Position numbers and translations under genes: made by a program
The notes under the pieces: generated by a model
Told to the model about the DNA's origin: nothing
The model's database searches: none
Seen by the model: only the letters and a program-made list of their open reading frames with translations
Origin: Levilactobacillus brevis ATCC 14869 = DSM 20054
GTDB lineage: Bacteria; Bacillota; Bacilli; Lactobacillales; Lactobacillaceae
DNA: 64,000 nucleotides
Direction of reading: 5' to 3'
Assembly: GCF_001433855.1 (NCBI RefSeq)
Contig: NZ_AZCP01000003.1
Span: 143,627-207,626 of the forward strand
In this document: positions 50,645 to 58,480 of the stretch, piece after piece
Layout: every line of letters starts with the position of its first letter
Numbering within the stretch: the first letter of the stretch is position 1

Positions 50645-51283
50645 ATGTCAATTTTAGATTATGCGGAGCAGGCTTCATGGTCAAATGGGTTCGGTTCCCA
50701 ACAATCACCGATTGATCTACGTCAGGCTAAACCCACTAGTGTTACTAATTTTGTGGTGACAGATCCATGGATAGCTGACCGAGAAATCGATGACCAAGTG
50801 ACCATTCAGCTTGCTGGTCACGGGACAACGCGAATCAATGAGATGACTTGGCATTTTGTGCAAGCCCATATCCACGTGCCGGCGGAGCATATCGCCACTA
50901 AAGAAACGGTTGCTGAACTGCACTTTGTTCATCAATCGGTTATTGGTGCGTTGTGCGTCGTGGCGGTTCTCGTGCCCATAGGTAAAGCCAATCCGATTAT
51001 TGACGGGGTTCTTGATCATTTCCAGCCACACGCCACGGAATCAATCGACTGCGACTTAACCGATTTATTGCCAAATCGTGGCACCGTTTTTCAATACCTT
51101 GGGTCACTCACCACGCCGCCGCTAACCGAGGGCGTGACGTGGTACGTTATTGAACAAACTGATATTACCATCAGTTCAGAGCAACTTAAGCGCTACAAGC
51201 AACTCTTTGGACCGAATAATCGGCAAGTACAGGCGACCAACCAACGACCAGTTCTCCGGGGAAGCGGAACCTTTACGAAATAG
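50645..51283 (+). CDS. Alpha-type carbonic anhydrase
   Basis: A 212-aa enzyme catalysing CO2 hydration. The alpha-CA hallmarks are visible: Q-S-P-I-D-L-R near residue 20, zinc ligands in A-H-I-H-V-P-A-E-H and the third His in E-L-H-F-V-H, and Y-L-G-S-L-T-T-P-P-L-T-E-G-V-T-W near 154, where the usual Cys is Leu. It has no signal peptide if the ATG at 50645 (AAAGGAT site) is right, so it would be cytoplasmic, while many bacterial alpha-CAs are exported. Confidence 0.88.
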   Translation: MSILDYAEQASWSNGFGSQQSPIDLRQAKPTSVTNFVVTDPWIADREIDDQVTIQLAGHGTTRINEMTWHFVQAHIHVPAEHIATKETVAELHFVHQSVIGALCVVAVLVPIGKANPIIDGVLDHFQPHATESIDCDLTDLLPNRGTVFQYLGSLTTPPLTEGVTWYVIEQTDITISSEQLKRYKQLFGPNNRQVQATNQRPVLRGSGTFTK

Positions 51284-51340
51284 CGGTTAAACAGTATTAG
51301 GTTAAATAACTTCGGCATGGATTATTCCCGCAAATAATGT

Positions 51341-51390
51341 AAAAAGCAGGCCAAAAACTCTCAACTTTGAAAGTTTTTGGCCTGCTTTTT
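51341..51390. terminator. Bidirectional terminator
   Basis: AAAAAGCAGGCCAAAAACT and AGTTTTTGGCCTGCTTTTT form a perfect 19-bp stem between the carbonic anhydrase gene and the converging secreted-protein gene. Confidence 0.88.
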
Positions 51391-51444
51391 AGCATCCGAG
51401 TTATCGTTCAGATTCCATACCTACCGCTAGAAGCTATTTACATT

Positions 51445-52608
51445 TTAGTTGTCATTAGGAATAGTGCCATAAGGCGTGTAGAATGTTTTGCCACCAAAAG
51501 ACATAAGACCGTAATAGGATGGCTCAACAAAGTCGTCATCATTTTCAAATGTTATCGAATAAGTTTTTTGTTGATTAACAAAAGCTAATCGGTATTGTGT
51601 TGTTCCATGATAGCGAACCTTAGTTGTTTTAAAACCGTTTAAATTTTTGGCCAAATATAAGTAACGGGTATGACCCTTGATCTGAGTGCGTTTGATCTTG
51701 ACCGAAGTCGTTGGCTGTGCGGTATAAGCAATAGCTCTATCTTGAGGGTTATTTTGATGGACTTCTACGTAGCCATTAGTGGTCAACTGAATACTCTGTT
51801 TTGATAGCGCGTTATACTGATTTCGAAGGGCATTGACACCACCTAAATATAAGTCACCATGACTACCATTTTTAGGTAGATAGGCAGGTCTAGGAATCGC
51901 TTTAAAAGCCATTGGGTTGGGAGTATAGGAGTCACCATTGTCGGTCCACAAATTTTGCTGATAGCCTGCTTTTAATAGGTTTTGACTTAAATATGAACTG
52001 GCAATAGTCATCTCAGTACGTGAACGATTACCCGCAACTACCGTCCCAACTGGCAAGGTTATCGGTTCATTAATAGTTCCTGAGATATAAACGGAAAATG
52101 GCATTTTAACGGTTAGCTTTTTAGTGGTTTGATAATAGGTGTTTTTAGTCAAACTGGGAATGACTTTGGAAAAAGCTTTTTCACTCACGCGTTTAACAGG
52201 AATCTGGCTGCCAGTTGTGCTGGTTGTGGGGTGGTAAGCTGGCTTTTCATCGTCAGTTGGATCAAATCCCTTGCGCATATCTTTTGCAGGAACATAGCCG
52301 TAATCTAGGCCGTATTCACTGGCAATATGTAGATAGGTGGTTGTCTGATGACCATGAATAATAGTGACTTTTTGGGTGGCATACCAACTAACACCAGGAA
52401 GCTGGTTCAAAACAGTAATACGTTTAGTATGGGTCTTATCCCACGCATAGAGTGTTTTTTTATAGTTAGCGACATAGTACGGTGTGGGCGTGACATCTTT
52501 GACGGTTGATATTTGATAAGTTGATTGTGCATTGGCACTAGTTAGGCCGAAAATACTGCTAACTGATAATGCCAAAATAATAGCGGCTTTGAGCCAAGTC
52601 TTTAACAT
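51445..52608 (-). CDS. Secreted SLAP-like protein, paralogue of 19860-20765
   Basis: A 387-aa exported protein with a signal peptide (about 1-28, cleavage after A-N-A-Q). The N-terminal part (Y-Y-V-A-N-Y-K-K-T-L-Y-A-W to G-L-D-Y-G-Y-V-P-A-K-D-M) resembles SLAP/GW-like wall-binding repeats. The C-terminal 220 residues share S-H-G-D-L-Y-L-G-G, T-N-G-Y-V-E-V-H and G-G-K-T-F-Y-T-P-Y-G with the 301-aa secreted protein near 20 kb. It has no sortase motif. The function is unknown; wall-associated. GGGGAGA precedes the start. Confidence 0.76.
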   Translation of the reverse strand: MLKTWLKAAIILALSVSSIFGLTSANAQSTYQISTVKDVTPTPYYVANYKKTLYAWDKTHTKRITVLNQLPGVSWYATQKVTIIHGHQTTTYLHIASEYGLDYGYVPAKDMRKGFDPTDDEKPAYHPTTSTTGSQIPVKRVSEKAFSKVIPSLTKNTYYQTTKKLTVKMPFSVYISGTINEPITLPVGTVVAGNRSRTEMTIASSYLSQNLLKAGYQQNLWTDNGDSYTPNPMAFKAIPRPAYLPKNGSHGDLYLGGVNALRNQYNALSKQSIQLTTNGYVEVHQNNPQDRAIAYTAQPTTSVKIKRTQIKGHTRYLYLAKNLNGFKTTKVRYHGTTQYRLAFVNQQKTYSITFENDDDFVEPSYYGLMSFGGKTFYTPYGTIPNDN

Positions 52609-52868
52609 AAGTAATCTCCCCTAGTTCATCATTTAAATATACTCCTAGGATAAATACTAATCATTTTAACTAATAGATACAAGGTGCTGCCATTAATTAA
52701 TTCGGTAGAAAAACAGTCCGACTAGCAATCACGCTGACTATACATCAGATAACCTTATATGTTATAACGAACTTAGAAGGTGGGGCATTTAAGTGGGCTT
52801 CGATGAGCCGGTCTACACCGCATTTGCAGAACTGAGGGGGAACTATGAGTCGCTAAGGGGAAATTATC

Positions 52869-53996
52869 ATGAAAGTAGTTAGGACCATTTCAAAGGTATT
52901 ACTTGTTGGTGCGCTGGCACTAGTAGGGAGTGGATCACTAAAGGGTCAGGCCGCCCAGGTCAAAACCAGCCATGCGCTGGCTAATTATAACGTTAAGGCA
53001 GTTAAACTGATTAAAAATAAAGATTACTTTGTCACGCGACCTGGCACATATGCCACGTCCTCGACGTATCGGTCGCAAGGCACGTTTCAAACGACACCGG
53101 ATATTTACCAATCCGTCAGGGGGCACCCAGCGTTGTTGCGAACGGCATTATATCTACCGGTGACGGTTCATCATTCTGGCGATTGGAGTGATCCGCAAGC
53201 GGTAGTCGTGACGCCGAATGGGAAGACCGTGTATATTGCTTATTTAAAAGCTAGTAACACCACAACTGGTTGGATTGTCAGATACGATTTGGCAAAATTG
53301 GTTCAGGCGTTAGGTGGATACACATCCCGCATGGATGCCTTGCGGCGGGCCACGAATGCTTATTCTAAGCATAAAGCCACCAGTCGGGATCGAAATTTGC
53401 TTAAGTACATTAAGGAAGGACCGACCTTTGATATCGGACACGGCCAATCACTGGCTTATAATCCAAAGGCCAAGCAACTATGGTTTACCAGGTCAAATGG
53501 AAAAGCGGGACAATATGGTTCTGCCGTTAAGGTATCGTCGAAAACGTTACGGCCGACCAAGCAGGTTGCTTACCGATTGGTTAATAAACAGGGGGCCAAA
53601 TTAGCTGTGAATAGCACGCTAGCTTTTGATCGCCAGGGTTACGCGTACTTTAGCAGTTACAGTGGTCAGCGTTCTTTGAGAGTCTATCGGGGGACAATGA
53701 ACGATCACGGGGTGCATTTCAAATTGATGATGCAGGGGTTGGCCTATCGCCCGGGCCAGACGCATCAATCCATCGCGTATAATCCGCATAACGATCGGCT
53801 ATACTTTGTTAGTGATGATGCAATTTCTTCAGTGTCTGTGAAAAAATTTCGTCAGTGTCAGGCAACGCCTAAGGATGTTCATGCTTCTGTCTTTGCCAGT
53901 CAGCGGGAATTTGAGGGACTATCGTTCACTGCTGCTGGTCAAGGCTATCTGATTTTAAACCGGGGCGCTGAGCTTATGCGGATCGATATTAGTTAA
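52869..53996 (+). CDS. Secreted protein of unknown function, possible beta-propeller
   Basis: A 375-aa protein with a signal peptide (hydrophobic about 8-26, cleavage near G-Q-A-A). The body has repeated blade-like phrases: V-V-V-T-P-N-G-K-T-V-Y-I-A-Y, S-L-A-Y-N-P-K-A-K-Q-L-W-F-T, L-A-F-D-R-Q-G-Y-A-Y-F-S-S, S-I-A-Y-N-P-H-N-D-R-L-Y-F-V and G-Q-G-Y-L-I-L-N-R. These suggest a beta-propeller (inference from spacing of about 60 residues). No catalytic motif is apparent. AAGGGG lies before the ATG. Confidence 0.7.
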   Translation: MKVVRTISKVLLVGALALVGSGSLKGQAAQVKTSHALANYNVKAVKLIKNKDYFVTRPGTYATSSTYRSQGTFQTTPDIYQSVRGHPALLRTALYLPVTVHHSGDWSDPQAVVVTPNGKTVYIAYLKASNTTTGWIVRYDLAKLVQALGGYTSRMDALRRATNAYSKHKATSRDRNLLKYIKEGPTFDIGHGQSLAYNPKAKQLWFTRSNGKAGQYGSAVKVSSKTLRPTKQVAYRLVNKQGAKLAVNSTLAFDRQGYAYFSSYSGQRSLRVYRGTMNDHGVHFKLMMQGLAYRPGQTHQSIAYNPHNDRLYFVSDDAISSVSVKKFRQCQATPKDVHASVFASQREFEGLSFTAAGQGYLILNRGAELMRIDIS

Positions 53997-54172
53997 GGCT
54001 TTCCACAAATGAACCCGTGGGCTTATGAAGCATCTAGATCTTCGCAGATTTAGGTGTTTTTTATTAGGATTTTTGTCAAAACGGCGCGGTGACGACAAGT
54101 ATTAATCAATTATGATAGCGTTACCAATAGTGATATGATAAAAGATAACACAACATGAAAGGATTGAAACCC

Positions 54173-54790
54173 ATGGGAAATCTTGAAAAAATGCATACGG
54201 GTGACCTCTACTTACCCGACGATCCGGCAATTGAAAAGGATCAGCAACATTACTTAGATCGGCTGTATGACTACAATCATACCCGCCCAAGTGACAGTGC
54301 GCAGAAACAGGCGATTTTGCATGAGTTATTTGCCGAAATGGGGACCAACTGTTACGTTGAAACGCCATTTTATGCTAATTTCGGTGGGCACCACGTCCAT
54401 TTTGGCAACGATGTTTACGCTAATTTTAATCTAACCTTGGTCGATGATACCCATATTTATGTCGGCGATCACACAATGATTGGGCCCAATGTGACGATTG
54501 CCACGGCCGGGCACCCCATTACTCCTGATTTACGGGCAAAGAACTATCAATACAATATGCCGGTTCATATTGGAAGGAACTGCTGGCTAGGCGCGGGTGT
54601 GATTGTTTTGCCCGGTATTACGGTTGGCGATAACGTGGTGATTGGCGCAGGGAGTATTGTTACCAAAGACTTGCCAGATAACGTTGTGGCGGTCGGTAAC
54701 CCTTGCCATGTATTGCGGCCCGTTAACGAGCATGACCGTGAATTTTATTTTAAAGACCGACAGATTGATCCGGCGTTATTTAAATCCTGA
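54173..54790 (+). CDS. Sugar O-acetyltransferase (Maa/LacA type)
   Basis: A 205-aa left-handed parallel beta-helix acetyltransferase. N-terminal Mac domain (M-H-T-G-D-L-Y-L-P-D-D, about 1-55), catalytic His in I-A-T-A-G-H-P (about 116), and hexapeptide repeats in W-L-G-A-G-V-I-V-L-P-G-I-T-V-G-D-N-V-V-I-G-A-G-S. It uses acetyl-CoA to acetylate maltose, galactosides or related sugars. The start at 54173 follows AAAGGAT. Confidence 0.88.
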   Translation: MGNLEKMHTGDLYLPDDPAIEKDQQHYLDRLYDYNHTRPSDSAQKQAILHELFAEMGTNCYVETPFYANFGGHHVHFGNDVYANFNLTLVDDTHIYVGDHTMIGPNVTIATAGHPITPDLRAKNYQYNMPVHIGRNCWLGAGVIVLPGITVGDNVVIGAGSIVTKDLPDNVVAVGNPCHVLRPVNEHDREFYFKDRQIDPALFKS

Positions 54791-54894
54791 TTCGACCGAT
54801 TGGTGTTAAAACACTTTTAGAAGAAAGTCTTAGTCGTCAATCGACAGTGAATTTGTTATAATCACTGAAACTAGTAAAAATGAGGTGAATCGTC

Positions 54895-55011
54895 GTGAGT
54901 TGGAAAATTCAACGCTGGAATCATATGCAGACTGATATTATTTTTGTAAAAGACCTCCAAGGGGCGCAGTCTGTCCAATTTTCCCATACTAATACTCACG
55001 ATTTCATCTAA
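54895..55011 (+). CDS. 38-aa ORF, possible leader peptide
   Basis: GTG start with a GAGGTGA site 7 nt upstream, 38 codons, ending in TAA. The product (begins M-S-W-K-I-Q-R-W-N-H) is soluble and unrecognised; two Trp come in the first eight residues. GTGAGT at the start can pair with ACTCAC near the 3' end, so the RNA may fold over its own start codon. It could be a leader peptide for the downstream MFS gene or a free small protein. Confidence 0.45.
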   Translation: MSWKIQRWNHMQTDIIFVKDLQGAQSVQFSHTNTHDFI

Positions 55012-55033
55012 AGACGACAGTTCATGTGTTCAC

Positions 55034-55064
55034 GGACGGTGTGCTTTAGAGCACCGTCTTTTTT
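55034..55064 (+). terminator. Terminator between mini-ORF and MFS gene
   Basis: GACGGTGTGCT and AGCACCGTC with a short loop and TTTTTT. Confidence 0.82.
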
Positions 55065-55094
55065 GTCGTCGCCAATCCTTGGAGGCGTTTGATA

Positions 55095-56258
55095 ATGGTT
55101 AAAATGATGCAACGTAATTTACACTTGGGCTATGGTTATACCGCATTGGCGTATTTCGGAATTACCAGTCTCTGGGTTATTTTCCTACAACAACGCGGAT
55201 TGTCGCTGGTTCAAATCGGTTTATGTGAAAGCGTTTTTCACCTGACAAGTCTGCTTTCCGAAGTACCATCGGGGATGCTGGCTGATCGCTTTGGCTATAA
55301 GGCCATTTTAATTGGTGGACGAGTTGTGGCAATAGTCCATGCTTTAATTATGCTAATGGCTTCAAATTTTTGGTGGTTTGCCCTAGGTTTCGTGTTACAG
55401 GCGTGGGCCTATAACTTACAATCAGGAACAATCGAGGCACTTCTGTATGATTCACTAGCTGAAAATCACGCCACTGAGCGGTTTCCGGTAGTGACTAAAA
55501 ATATGAATATGGTCATTGAGAGCGCGACGCCGGTGGGCGTGTTGCTGGCAGGAGGGTTCGTTCATGGACACTTGAGTATTACCTATCTCTTGTATATGGC
55601 TAGTGCAATAGTCGCGATTGGCTGTATTATCGGACTGCGTGAACCGCTCCGCGACCAAGCAACTGCAATCACCGGCACGCAATCTTTAAGTGCCATTTTA
55701 CGAGCGGCAGGAAAGTGTCTCCGCCAATTGCCTGAATTACGTCAGTTGATGGTGTTTCACGCGGCTTTTAGCGCTCTGGGAATGACATACTACTATGACT
55801 TTCAGGCTGTTATGACTGCTAAGGGATTCAGTGGCCCACTGATTTCTGGCATTCTGATTGCAACGGCAATTTTAAATGTGGGGGGCGTGCAGTCAACGCC
55901 GTGGTTACAGCAAAGATGGGCACCGGTGCGGTTATTACGTGGTCTGACAATTTTGCTCGCCAGTGTGTTGATTAGCGCCTGGTGGGCCAATACATTAGGT
56001 CTGGTTCTTGGCTATCTCTTGGTTAATCTGTTGTTAGCGATTGTAGAGCCAGTGCTGTCCAATTACTATAATCGGTTGCTTCCCAGTGCGCAGCGAGCTA
56101 CGTTACTCAGCATTTCCAGTATGATTTTTAGTCTGATGATGGTCGTGCTATTTCCCGTTATGGGATGGCTGATTGAACGGAGTAGCTTCGCGGTTGCCTT
56201 TGGTGGCACTGGAATGGTCGTTCTGGTTTGCGGCTGGTTGGTCTTTCGTCGACAGTAA
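55095..56258 (+). CDS. MFS transporter (12 TM)
   Basis: A 387-aa permease with 12 hydrophobic segments. The loop 2-3 motif A is present as S-G-M-L-A-D-R-F-G-Y-K. The sequence I-T-S-L-W-V-I-F-L-Q-Q-R-G-L-S-L-V-Q-I-G-L and S-E-V-P-S-G near 55 resemble MFS proteins of the drug/unknown-substrate type in Firmicutes. The substrate cannot be given. The start at 55095 follows a GGAGG site. A terminator-ended mini-ORF lies just upstream and may control its expression. Confidence 0.82.
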   Translation: MVKMMQRNLHLGYGYTALAYFGITSLWVIFLQQRGLSLVQIGLCESVFHLTSLLSEVPSGMLADRFGYKAILIGGRVVAIVHALIMLMASNFWWFALGFVLQAWAYNLQSGTIEALLYDSLAENHATERFPVVTKNMNMVIESATPVGVLLAGGFVHGHLSITYLLYMASAIVAIGCIIGLREPLRDQATAITGTQSLSAILRAAGKCLRQLPELRQLMVFHAAFSALGMTYYYDFQAVMTAKGFSGPLISGILIATAILNVGGVQSTPWLQQRWAPVRLLRGLTILLASVLISAWWANTLGLVLGYLLVNLLLAIVEPVLSNYYNRLLPSAQRATLLSISSMIFSLMMVVLFPVMGWLIERSSFAVAFGGTGMVVLVCGWLVFRRQ

Positions 56259-56262
56259 TATT

Positions 56263-56304
56263 AAAAATACCGTTGCTGGGAATAAACCTAGCAACGGTAT
56301 TTTT
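56263..56304. terminator. Bidirectional terminator
   Basis: AAAAATACCGTTGCT and AGCAACGGTATTTTT form a perfect 15-bp stem between the MFS gene and the converging zinc-ribbon protein gene. Confidence 0.87.
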
Positions 56305-56308
56305 AATG

Positions 56309-56725
56309 TTAGGTTCGGGTGATGAAACTATGGTGACATTTGGGACAAGTCACTTGAACGCGGCCGTGATGGCGTGGCACGCGAATCCGTTGCTGACATT
56401 GAGCACAATGAAAGAAGCGGTAATGCCAATGTTGCGACACCTGGTAGCGGAGGCGGCGAAATGGACGCGTAATCGGAAGCCAAACGCGTTCAAAGGCCCG
56501 ATTGAGGCGCACTTGACGATAGATCTTACGAGAAAATAGTCGCCAGTAAGTCAGGGAAATGAGCACAATGACGGCGACAGCCAACCACAGCGTGTGGATA
56601 AATAAGTTGAGAATGAGTAACAAGAAGGTTAAATAAGTCAGAAAGCGATTCAGACTATCATTCTGACCGTAACGGCCGATCATCCAAGTTTGGAGTCGAC
56701 GAAGAAATTTCGAGTTGGGTTTCAT
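56309..56725 (-). CDS. Membrane protein with C-terminal zinc ribbon
   Basis: A 138-aa protein with two hydrophobic segments (about 28-45 and 47-65), an Arg-rich stretch and a C-terminal zinc ribbon C-A-Q-C-Q-Q-R-I-R-V-P-x(9)-C-P-K-C-H. This architecture is widespread in lactobacilli; the function is unknown, probably cytoplasmic-side nucleic acid or protein binding at the membrane. The start has an AAAGGG site. Confidence 0.75.
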   Translation of the reverse strand: MKPNSKFLRRLQTWMIGRYGQNDSLNRFLTYLTFLLLILNLFIHTLWLAVAVIVLISLTYWRLFSRKIYRQVRLNRAFERVWLPITRPFRRLRYQVSQHWHYRFFHCAQCQQRIRVPRHHGRVQVTCPKCHHSFITRT

Positions 56726-56957
56726 AGCAGACTACCCTTTCAATTAGAAGTCAACGTTTAGCCTAACATAGGTCGGTGGGCGACTGCAATTTAGATAGCG
56801 GAAATTATTATTAATAGTTAAAATTAAAGCTTTGATTATTAGAAGTGGATCTGAAACATGATTCGAATTCTATAGAAAAACAAGAAAAGTCCTCAAAAAT
56901 TGAGAATTTTTCCTGCTTTTATCTATTGGAAGCCTTAATTAGTTCTAATTTAAAATT

Positions 56958-57494
56958 TCAAAAAAAGGAATTTAATGATGAAGGTCGGGAGGCAATAAAT
57001 CGGCGGCTGATGTAACTTGCAGGTTCTATAAGTTGTGATTGAATCCAGTGTATTTGAATACAAGCGCAACCATAACAGTCAAATTGAATATCAAATTGGA
57101 TCTCTTTGGTCAGTGCTTTTAATCCAGCTTTACAGGTAATGCTTTGCCGACAATAGTTTACCGAATATCGATAAAATAAATTTATGACAAATTGCGTATC
57201 GTATGCTTGTAGAAGTTTTTCAAAAAAAGTCTGCTGTTGTTGAATAACAGTAAGAGAATTCGTAATTCGTTGTTCAATGGGCAGCGTTTGGTCAGTAAGG
57301 CATCTATCCATTTGCGTGGTGTAGTACCAGGTGATCAAATCTTCTTTACTGTTGAAGTAGTTATAAAATGTCTGACGCCCGGTATGACAATTATGGGTAA
57401 CATCGTGAATAGTAATTTTCCTTATGGTCTTAGTTGATGCTAGATCAATTAAAGAATTAGCTAGTAGCTCTTGAGTGGACTGCCGATGAATCAT
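56958..57494 (-). CDS. TetR family transcriptional regulator
   Basis: A 178-aa protein with an N-terminal HTH: S-L-I-D-L-A-S-T-K-T-I-R-K-I-T-I-H-D-V-T-H-N-C-H-T-G-R-Q-T-F-Y-N-Y-F-N-S-K-E-D-L (about 14-53), close to DhaS/TetR_8-type regulators. The ligand domain is short and Cys-rich. It is divergent from the SDR gene at 57627 and probably its repressor. AGGAGGT precedes the start. Confidence 0.85.
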   Translation of the reverse strand: MIHRQSTQELLANSLIDLASTKTIRKITIHDVTHNCHTGRQTFYNYFNSKEDLITWYYTTQMDRCLTDQTLPIEQRITNSLTVIQQQQTFFEKLLQAYDTQFVINLFYRYSVNYCRQSITCKAGLKALTKEIQFDIQFDCYGCACIQIHWIQSQLIEPASYISRRFIASRPSSLNSFF

Positions 57495-57532
57495 AAAGAT
57501 TACCTCCTAGCATTAGTATAATTATAGACATT

Positions 57533-57549
57533 TGTACTGTTTTAGTACA
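57533..57549. promoter_or_regulatory. TetR operator-like palindrome
   Basis: TGTACT-GTTTT-AGTACA is a perfect inverted repeat in the divergent region. It sits where the -35 of the minus-strand promoter (TATAAT at 57526-57521) should be, so binding would block the regulator gene itself. Confidence 0.62.
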
Positions 57550-57626
57550 GCGCTTTCAAAACATCTCTAACAACTATTTAAAAGTCGCGATATGCTCATT
57601 ATAGAGTTAATGAAGGAGGAATTGTT

Positions 57627-58394
57627 ATGATGGTTGGTCGATTACAAGGTAAAGTTGCGATTATTACGGGTGCAGCGAGTGGTCAGGGTGCAGAGGAAGC
57701 TCGGTTATTTGCAAAAGAAGGAGCACAAGTTGTTGCAACAGATGTGCAGGCGGCGCTTTTATCCCAATTGGAACAAGAGATTCAACAAGAAAATGGAAAT
57801 GTCATTTTAACTATTACGCAAGATGTTGCAAGCGAATCAGGCTGGAAACAAGTTGTTACAAGTACAATTGAGCGCTTTCATAAAATTGATATCTTGATTA
57901 ATAATGCTGGGGTAACGGGTAAAACGCGGGGACTTGCGGATACAACTGTTAGCGACTGGAATCAAGTGATGAATATTAATGCCCTGGGAAACTACTTGGG
58001 GATGAAATATGTGGTCCCAGAAATGAAGAAAGTTGGGCAAGGATCAATCGTCAATATCTCCTCATTAGCCGGAATTCATGGTATTGGTGGTGCAACACCA
58101 TACGCAGCCTCAAAGGGTGCAACGAGATTACTTTCAATGGGAGCAGCGAGGGATTTAGGCCCTGACCACATTCGCGTTAATTCAATTCATCCGGGGTTTA
58201 TTGAGACGCCTATGATTAGTGACTTCACTAAAGATGCAAGTGTTAAACAAAGTGTGATTGACAGTGTACCACTGAGATATTTAGGAAAACCCGCTGATGT
58301 GGCATATGCAGCCCTATTCTTAGCTTCTGATGAAGGCCGCTTTGTCACTGGTGCCCAGCTAGTGATCGATGGTGGTCAATCAATCAAAGAGTAG
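57627..58394 (+). CDS. Classical SDR family oxidoreductase
   Basis: A 255-aa enzyme with all classical SDR motifs: T-G-A-A-S-G-Q-G (cofactor), A-T-D-V (Asp at the end of beta 2, favouring NAD), N-N-A-G, N-I-S-S (Ser) and Y-A-A-S-K (Tyr, Lys), then H-P-G-F-I-E-T-P. It resembles bacterial alcohol/hydroxysteroid-type dehydrogenases such as R-specific ADHs. Substrate unknown. GGAGGA precedes the start; expression is probably governed by the divergent TetR. Confidence 0.88.
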   Translation: MMVGRLQGKVAIITGAASGQGAEEARLFAKEGAQVVATDVQAALLSQLEQEIQQENGNVILTITQDVASESGWKQVVTSTIERFHKIDILINNAGVTGKTRGLADTTVSDWNQVMNINALGNYLGMKYVVPEMKKVGQGSIVNISSLAGIHGIGGATPYAASKGATRLLSMGAARDLGPDHIRVNSIHPGFIETPMISDFTKDASVKQSVIDSVPLRYLGKPADVAYAALFLASDEGRFVTGAQLVIDGGQSIKE

Positions 58395-58424
58395 AAAAAT
58401 TTTAGCGATATCAAATAACATAAA

Positions 58425-58458
58425 GTGCCGGCTTAATAATTACAAATTAAGCCGGCAC
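58425..58458. terminator. Bidirectional terminator
   Basis: GTGCCGGCTTAAT and ATTAAGCCGGCAC form a perfect 13-bp stem between converging SDR and aminotransferase genes. T-runs are weak. Confidence 0.65.
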
Positions 58459-58460
58459 AA

Positions 58461-58476
58461 TGTTTCACATGAAACA
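58461..58476. promoter_or_regulatory. parS-like site, one central mismatch
   Basis: TGTTTCACATGAAACA differs from the perfect sites at 9180 and 37873 by a single G-to-A change in the centre, the same position changed in the 48076 site. Confidence 0.55.
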
Positions 58477-58480
58477 CCCT

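Larger units (their letters stand above)
54857..55064 (+). promoter_or_regulatory. Promoter, mini-ORF and terminator upstream of MFS gene
   Basis: TGT-TATAAT (54854-54862) is an extended -10 element. After it come the 38-codon ORF and a GACGGTGTGCT/AGCACCGTC hairpin with six T residues (55034-55064), only 30 bp before the MFS start. The order promoter, short ORF, terminator, gene is that of an attenuator-type leader. Confidence 0.5.
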
